Shown: positions 60,154-64,000 of the stretch, one piece after another
Position numbering within the stretch: position 1 is the stretch's first letter
Layout of the letters: every line of letters begins with the position of its first letter
Source: Synanceia verrucosa
Lineage: Eukaryota > Chordata > Actinopteri > Perciformes > Synanceiidae
NCBI GenBank assembly: GCA_029721515.1
Contig: CM056563.1
Coordinates: 19,466,954-19,530,953 of the forward strand
Direction: 5' to 3'
Length of the DNA: 64,000 nucleotides
Notes under the pieces: model-generated
What the model was told of the DNA's origin: nothing
Database searches by the model: none
The model's input: only the letters and a program-made list of their open reading frames with translations
Program-made: the position numbers and the translations under genes

Positions 60154-60829
60154 TAGGGCTGTGCGATGGATAAAATTCTATATCCTGGTATAGCCCAGGT
60201 TAAATCCCAATAACGATATACATTCCAATATAGTATTTTTTTTTCTGATGTGTTTTTACTTTCCATTGCGCTCTCCTCCGTCTCCTCTGCGGCGTAATCC
60301 CTTATATGCTTTTATTCTGAAGGCTTACTTTGAGAGCGACCAGAAGTGCAGCTTTTTTTGCGCTGTAGCCTACTTCTACTGTGCAGTTTGGCTGCTAATA
60401 AAGATGTGTTTTAAGCGATAATAAATCATTCACACGCAGCACGACGTCCTCCATGCTGCTTTATCTCTGTTTACTTCCAAGTGATAACTGCCGCAAACCT
60501 GTCCTTACGGGCGACGTAAACATGCTACCACAAAGCAGCAGCGTTGCCGCGGTTACAGTAGCCGTCATACTATTATGTCTATGCTTCATACAATCCACGT
60601 TTTTAACTCGCATGATACGGATTGGATATGATTGGATTATCCAGCGGTCATTCAGACGTTGAGTTGTACTTTACACGGCGTTATCTAAACCACAACCAGA
60701 GTAACGTTTATGTTAGCGTAGCAACAGAGCTAACTAAGTAGCTACATGTTAAAATTACGATATAAGCAACAGAGGCTTATATAGTACAGTACTGCATTAC
60801 GATATATATCGTAATATCGCACAGCTCTA
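60154..60829. mobile_element. hAT-type MITE with intact target duplication
   Basis: The ends are TAGGGCTGTGCGAT and ATCGCACAGCTCTA (one mismatch), flanked by the direct 8-bp repeat TCTGAAGC (60146-60153 and 60830-60837). The element is 676 bp with no transposase frame; ATCG/ATAT motifs lie near both ends. Confidence 0.9.
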
Positions 60830-60837
60830 TCTGAAGC

Positions 60838-61554
60838 TAGTGCTGCTAGCTTCCATCATTGGCAGCGCTGAGCTCGCTTTGTCGGTTGAATCGTTGTAAA
60901 AATTTAGCGTACTATTGCAGATTTCTCAGCGTTGCCAACCCTACCTTTAATCTGTTAAACCCAAATTTAACATTACCTCTCAAGTCAGCACACAGCAGGA
61001 TTGCCTTTTTAAATGCATGCTAATGGCGCCTAAGCACAACATGAGGTGAAGATATACACACACATAAACACACACACATACACACACAGGTGTGACGGGA
61101 GACTGGAGGCTGTGGATTTATTACACAGGAAGTGGAGGACAGCAGGAGGTTATGACACGTAATCAACTCACAAATGCGCACACACACACACACACACACA
61201 CTTGCTCTTTCTGTCAGTTACACAGTGTTAAGTCAATAGTAATGAAGATGACTCCGTCATAGAGGAAAAACATAGCTGATCATTGTCTGTAGTAATTGTA
61301 GCAGTGCAATAGTGAGCTGTAGATTAGCAGCACTTAGTATTCTCTGACCACACGGAGTGCCACTCTGGTTCTGGGACTAGCTATTGTGCTTTGCAGCCAT
61401 GTGGAGGTTTTATGGTTCCCTGGAGTGTGTACAGGTATGTGTGTAAAGACAGTTTTGCAGTAACATTTGTACACATACTATGAACTCACTATATGTAGTG
61501 GTGACAGGATTTCCCATGTCCACTGAGGATTAACATCCCTACATCTCACACAGT
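60838..61554. other. spacer with (CA)n tracts
   Basis: CA-rich simple sequence at 61053-61090 and 61160-61201. No gene recognised. Confidence 0.5.
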
Positions 61555-62613
61555 AACCAATGATATTTTTCATGGTTGATTAATCCATAGATTAGTTGTT
61601 TGGTTTATAAAATATCAGAAAATGGTGATGAATATGTATTAGTGGTTCCCAAAGCCCAAGATGATGGCCATGAGGGGTGGGAAAACATATTGATATTGCA
61701 ATATATCGTAATACTTTTACTTTTTCTTCTGATATAATAATAATTTTTAATTTTGTAATATCGATTTTTTTTTTCCCACCAAAAAAGTCATGTTTTGGAC
61801 AAATTGTAAATCCAGAACAACCTTTGCACATTGAAATAAAAATTTAAATAAAAAGTAATAATAAAAAAAAAGGTTAATGCGGTAACGTCAATAGCCCTAA
61901 TATAGATGTAGTCAATCAGTCCATTCCAGTGTTTGTTTGATTCCAACATAAGCCTTCTTGTTCTACTCAATGAGACACTCATCATGTGATCACCTGAACG
62001 AAAGTTTATTTTATGGGGAAGATTACAAAAATCACCGCTGTGATTAAAGATTGAGATTATCCCACCAATAACTATTTCTAAACTCTTCCTAAGTTAAAAT
62101 ATTGGTGTTGTGTTGTTTAAAAATGAATATGAACATGTTTTGTATTATTTGAGGTCTGAAATCACTGCATCTTTTTTTTTTTGACCAGTTGTCATTTTCT
62201 ACCAATAAATGCTCTAAATATTTTAACTTCAAATTTGAGAGAATTTTTTTCAGCACTTTATAGAATGAAATAAAAATGTAAATTTTACTCATACTTATAC
62301 CTATAAATAGTAAAACTAGCAGAACTAATCATTTTGCAGTGGTCTCTTAATTTTTTCCAGAGCTGTATGTACTGTACCTATATATACTGTATATATATAT
62401 ATGTATACATATATACAACTTGTATTTTAATTTTATTTTTCTCAGTGGTCTACGTAGAATATCATAATATCACAATATGCAATACGTATCATATCGTGAA
62501 GTATATTCACATTTATCCTGGTATCAGAGAATTTTAGATGATCAGTTTTCAAAATATTTACCAATTAATTTAATTGTTGAAACTTAACTAATCAATTAAT
62601 CGTTGCAGCTCCC
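61555..62613. mobile_element. hAT-like repeat split by a nested AT-rich insertion
   Basis: The outer left part (TTGATTAATCCATAGATTAG, TTGTTTGGTTTATAAAATAT, CAGAAAATGGTGATGAATAT, CCCAAAGCCCAAGATGATG, 61577-61665) and outer right part (CAATTAATTTAATTGTTGAA, AATCAATTAATCGTTGCAGC, 62562-62611) belong to one common fish element. Between them, from GGGGTGGGAAAACATATTG (61674) to about 62500 (ATATCACAATATGC), is unrelated AT-rich sequence with its own ATATCG motifs. Confidence 0.5.
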
Positions 62614-63650
62614 TCTCCTAAATCATTATGAACCATATTTCATCAGTTTCAGTAAGAATTGCTATGCAATGGCATACTACGATATAACATCATGTACATG
62701 GAATACTCAAACATGTTTAATAAGGGCTTTTCACAGTAAACGGCATCATCACGACGTGGACGTGGATGTGTTTCAGGAAGACGGGAGCAGAAGCTTAACG
62801 CCATCTGATGTCACCAGACTCAACTTTCTCTTTGAATGAAGAGATGTTGAATGCATGCTCTCATTTCATGGCAATTAACTCAACCTTATCATTTTCATCA
62901 CAACGCTCTGCCTGGCGGTGTGTCTGTCCCGGGGGTTGGGGTGTTGTCTGGACGTGTAGCCACATCTGCTTACATTCGAGTATATGACTTGAACTTGAAA
63001 AAATAACCACTCTAATTTCACCTCATTGTCATGCAAATGTCACTCAGTGTTTCTACATCATTCCTTTGTTGAATCCAGCAGAAGAGAATAGAGTAGAATA
63101 GCCTGAGTCAGAGCATTACTGGATATTTTCCTTCTGTGGATCATTTCTCTCTCTGCTGTCTGGCAGCAGCACTGTGCTCATAGTTTCCATCCTCGGCCTG
63201 TCTACTCCCTGTATGTGTGTGTTAGGAGAGGGGGGATGGGTTTGATACTCTGTGCATGTTGGAAAACAGAGAAAGTAAGTGCAACAGAGACATAAAGTGT
63301 TAAACATTCCTCTCTCTCTGTCTGCACTGAGTCACTCTGCTTTTCCATTCGCTCCCTCTCAGCTGGCCTCCTCCTCTCTTCTTTTTAATGTAACACATGC
63401 TTTATTTAAGACTTCCCTCTATATCTTTTAGACTTTCTTTCTTTCTTTTCAAGTGTTACCCTTCGTCGACATTAGACTGTTAGTCCCCGACCACCGCACT
63501 TCACAGCTGAGCCAACACGTCCTGCAAATGTAAAAACATGCAAAACTTTTACTGCAAGCTTGTGATTGGCTGCAGATTGGTGATGTCACTCAGATGCTCC
63601 TGCATTGTTGCATGGTGATCAATGGGTGTCCATCTGCTGACGAAGAGACG
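62614..63650. other. spacer, no feature
   Basis: No gene, RNA or clear repeat recognised; short CT-rich runs only. Confidence 0.5.
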
Positions 63651-63652
63651 CA

Positions 63653-63850
63653 ATAAGATAAGAAGATACAAAGATCCTTTATTTGTCCCACAGTATTACA
63701 GCCGCAAAATGGATAGAGCATCAAAATTCTATAAAGTGAGAACTGGTGACATCAGTTGCCAAGTGTATCAAGTAGATCAAGGAGAAAACATTAAAGGAAA
63801 AAAGTGAAATATGTGCAGGACTAGTTACCAATATAGATAAGTAGACACTG
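63653..63850 (+). repeat. AAGATCCTTTATTTGTCCCACA repeat, copy 3
   Basis: AATAAGATAAGAAGATACAAAG and ATCCTTTATTTGTCCCACAG begin a copy of the repeat also in the coa3 intron; a short open frame across it is spurious. Confidence 0.55.
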
Positions 63851-63881
63851 CATGTCTAAATAAGCAACAAACCCATCCCTT

Positions 63882-64000
63882 CATACATCCATTTTCACTT
63901 ATCCTGGCACTGGAGCCTATCCCAGCTGTCTTAGGGCGGAAGGCAAGGTACACCCTGGACAAGTCTCCAGTTCATCACAGGGCAAAGAGAGACAGACAAC
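63882..64000 (-). repeat. common fish retroposon tail, cut by window edge
   Basis: CATCCATTTTCACTTATCC, AGCCTATCCCAGCTGTC, AAGGCAAGGTACACCCTGG and CAGTTCATCACAGGGC are the reverse orientation of the widespread fish repeat ending in GGATAAGCGG-type sequence. The related tail motif also appears near 30520 on the + strand. Confidence 0.55.

Noticed and set aside
1..64000. Endogenous retrovirus, tRNA, rRNA, CRISPR or known microRNA genes
   Set aside because: No long terminal repeats, no recognisable pol-type frames, no tRNA-like box A/box B pair in good context, and no familiar microRNA seed-and-hairpin was seen by eye; a tRNAscan or repeat-library run would be needed for a firm negative.

Overview
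The window is vertebrate nuclear DNA, almost certainly from a ray-finned (teleost) fish. It has intron-containing genes with GT-AG splice sites, dense CA/GT and GATG/GATA microsatellites, many short DNA-transposon derivatives, and a fish-type NLR gene with a FISNA-NACHT exon, 174-bp LRR exons and a terminal B30.2 exon. No prokaryotic, CRISPR, rRNA, tRNA or endogenous-retroviral feature could be supported.

All four recognisable genes are on the + strand in the first 30 kb. (1) The 3' part of nags (mitochondrial N-acetylglutamate synthase), five exons 234-3468, truncated at the left edge. (2) A complete PYD-FISNA-NACHT-LRR-B30.2 NLR gene, ten coding exons 6312-12544, whose joined exons give an uninterrupted 1235-codon frame. 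(3) A b4galnt2-like glycosyltransferase, eleven coding exons 19313-26995, 481 codons, a type II Golgi protein. (4) coa3, a two-exon mitochondrial complex IV assembly factor, 28242-29703, 91 codons. In every case the exon phases were checked by hand and fit. The human orthologues of nags, b4galnt2 and coa3 all lie on 17q21, so the backbone looks like a conserved block into which the immune NLR gene has been placed.

Between the genes, and in nearly all of 30-64 kb, the sequence is AT-rich, non-coding and built largely of decayed transposable elements: hAT-type MITEs with intact 8-bp target duplications (10826-11386, 60154-60829), TTAA-flanked MITEs (4099-5062; a second family at 21603-22085 and 39634-40114 with a partial copy near 17.1 kb), an internally deleted Tc1/mariner copy (about 41.46-41.83 kb), a relic of a RecQ-like helicase ORF interrupted by a Harbinger-like element (14.43-16.2 kb), and a hAT/TTF-type transposase fragment (31.58-31.89 kb). 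There is no convincing protein-coding gene in 30-64 kb, only one or two weak exon candidates.

The genes do not form a pathway: nags (urea cycle/arginine control) and coa3 (respiratory chain) act in mitochondria, b4galnt2-like in the Golgi, and the NLR in cytosolic innate sensing. No new biological system was found. The most interesting points are the domain-complete NLR, a GC-AG intron and a repeat-derived splice acceptor in nags, the nested helicase/Harbinger relic, and a perfect 26-bp hairpin at 57.5 kb.
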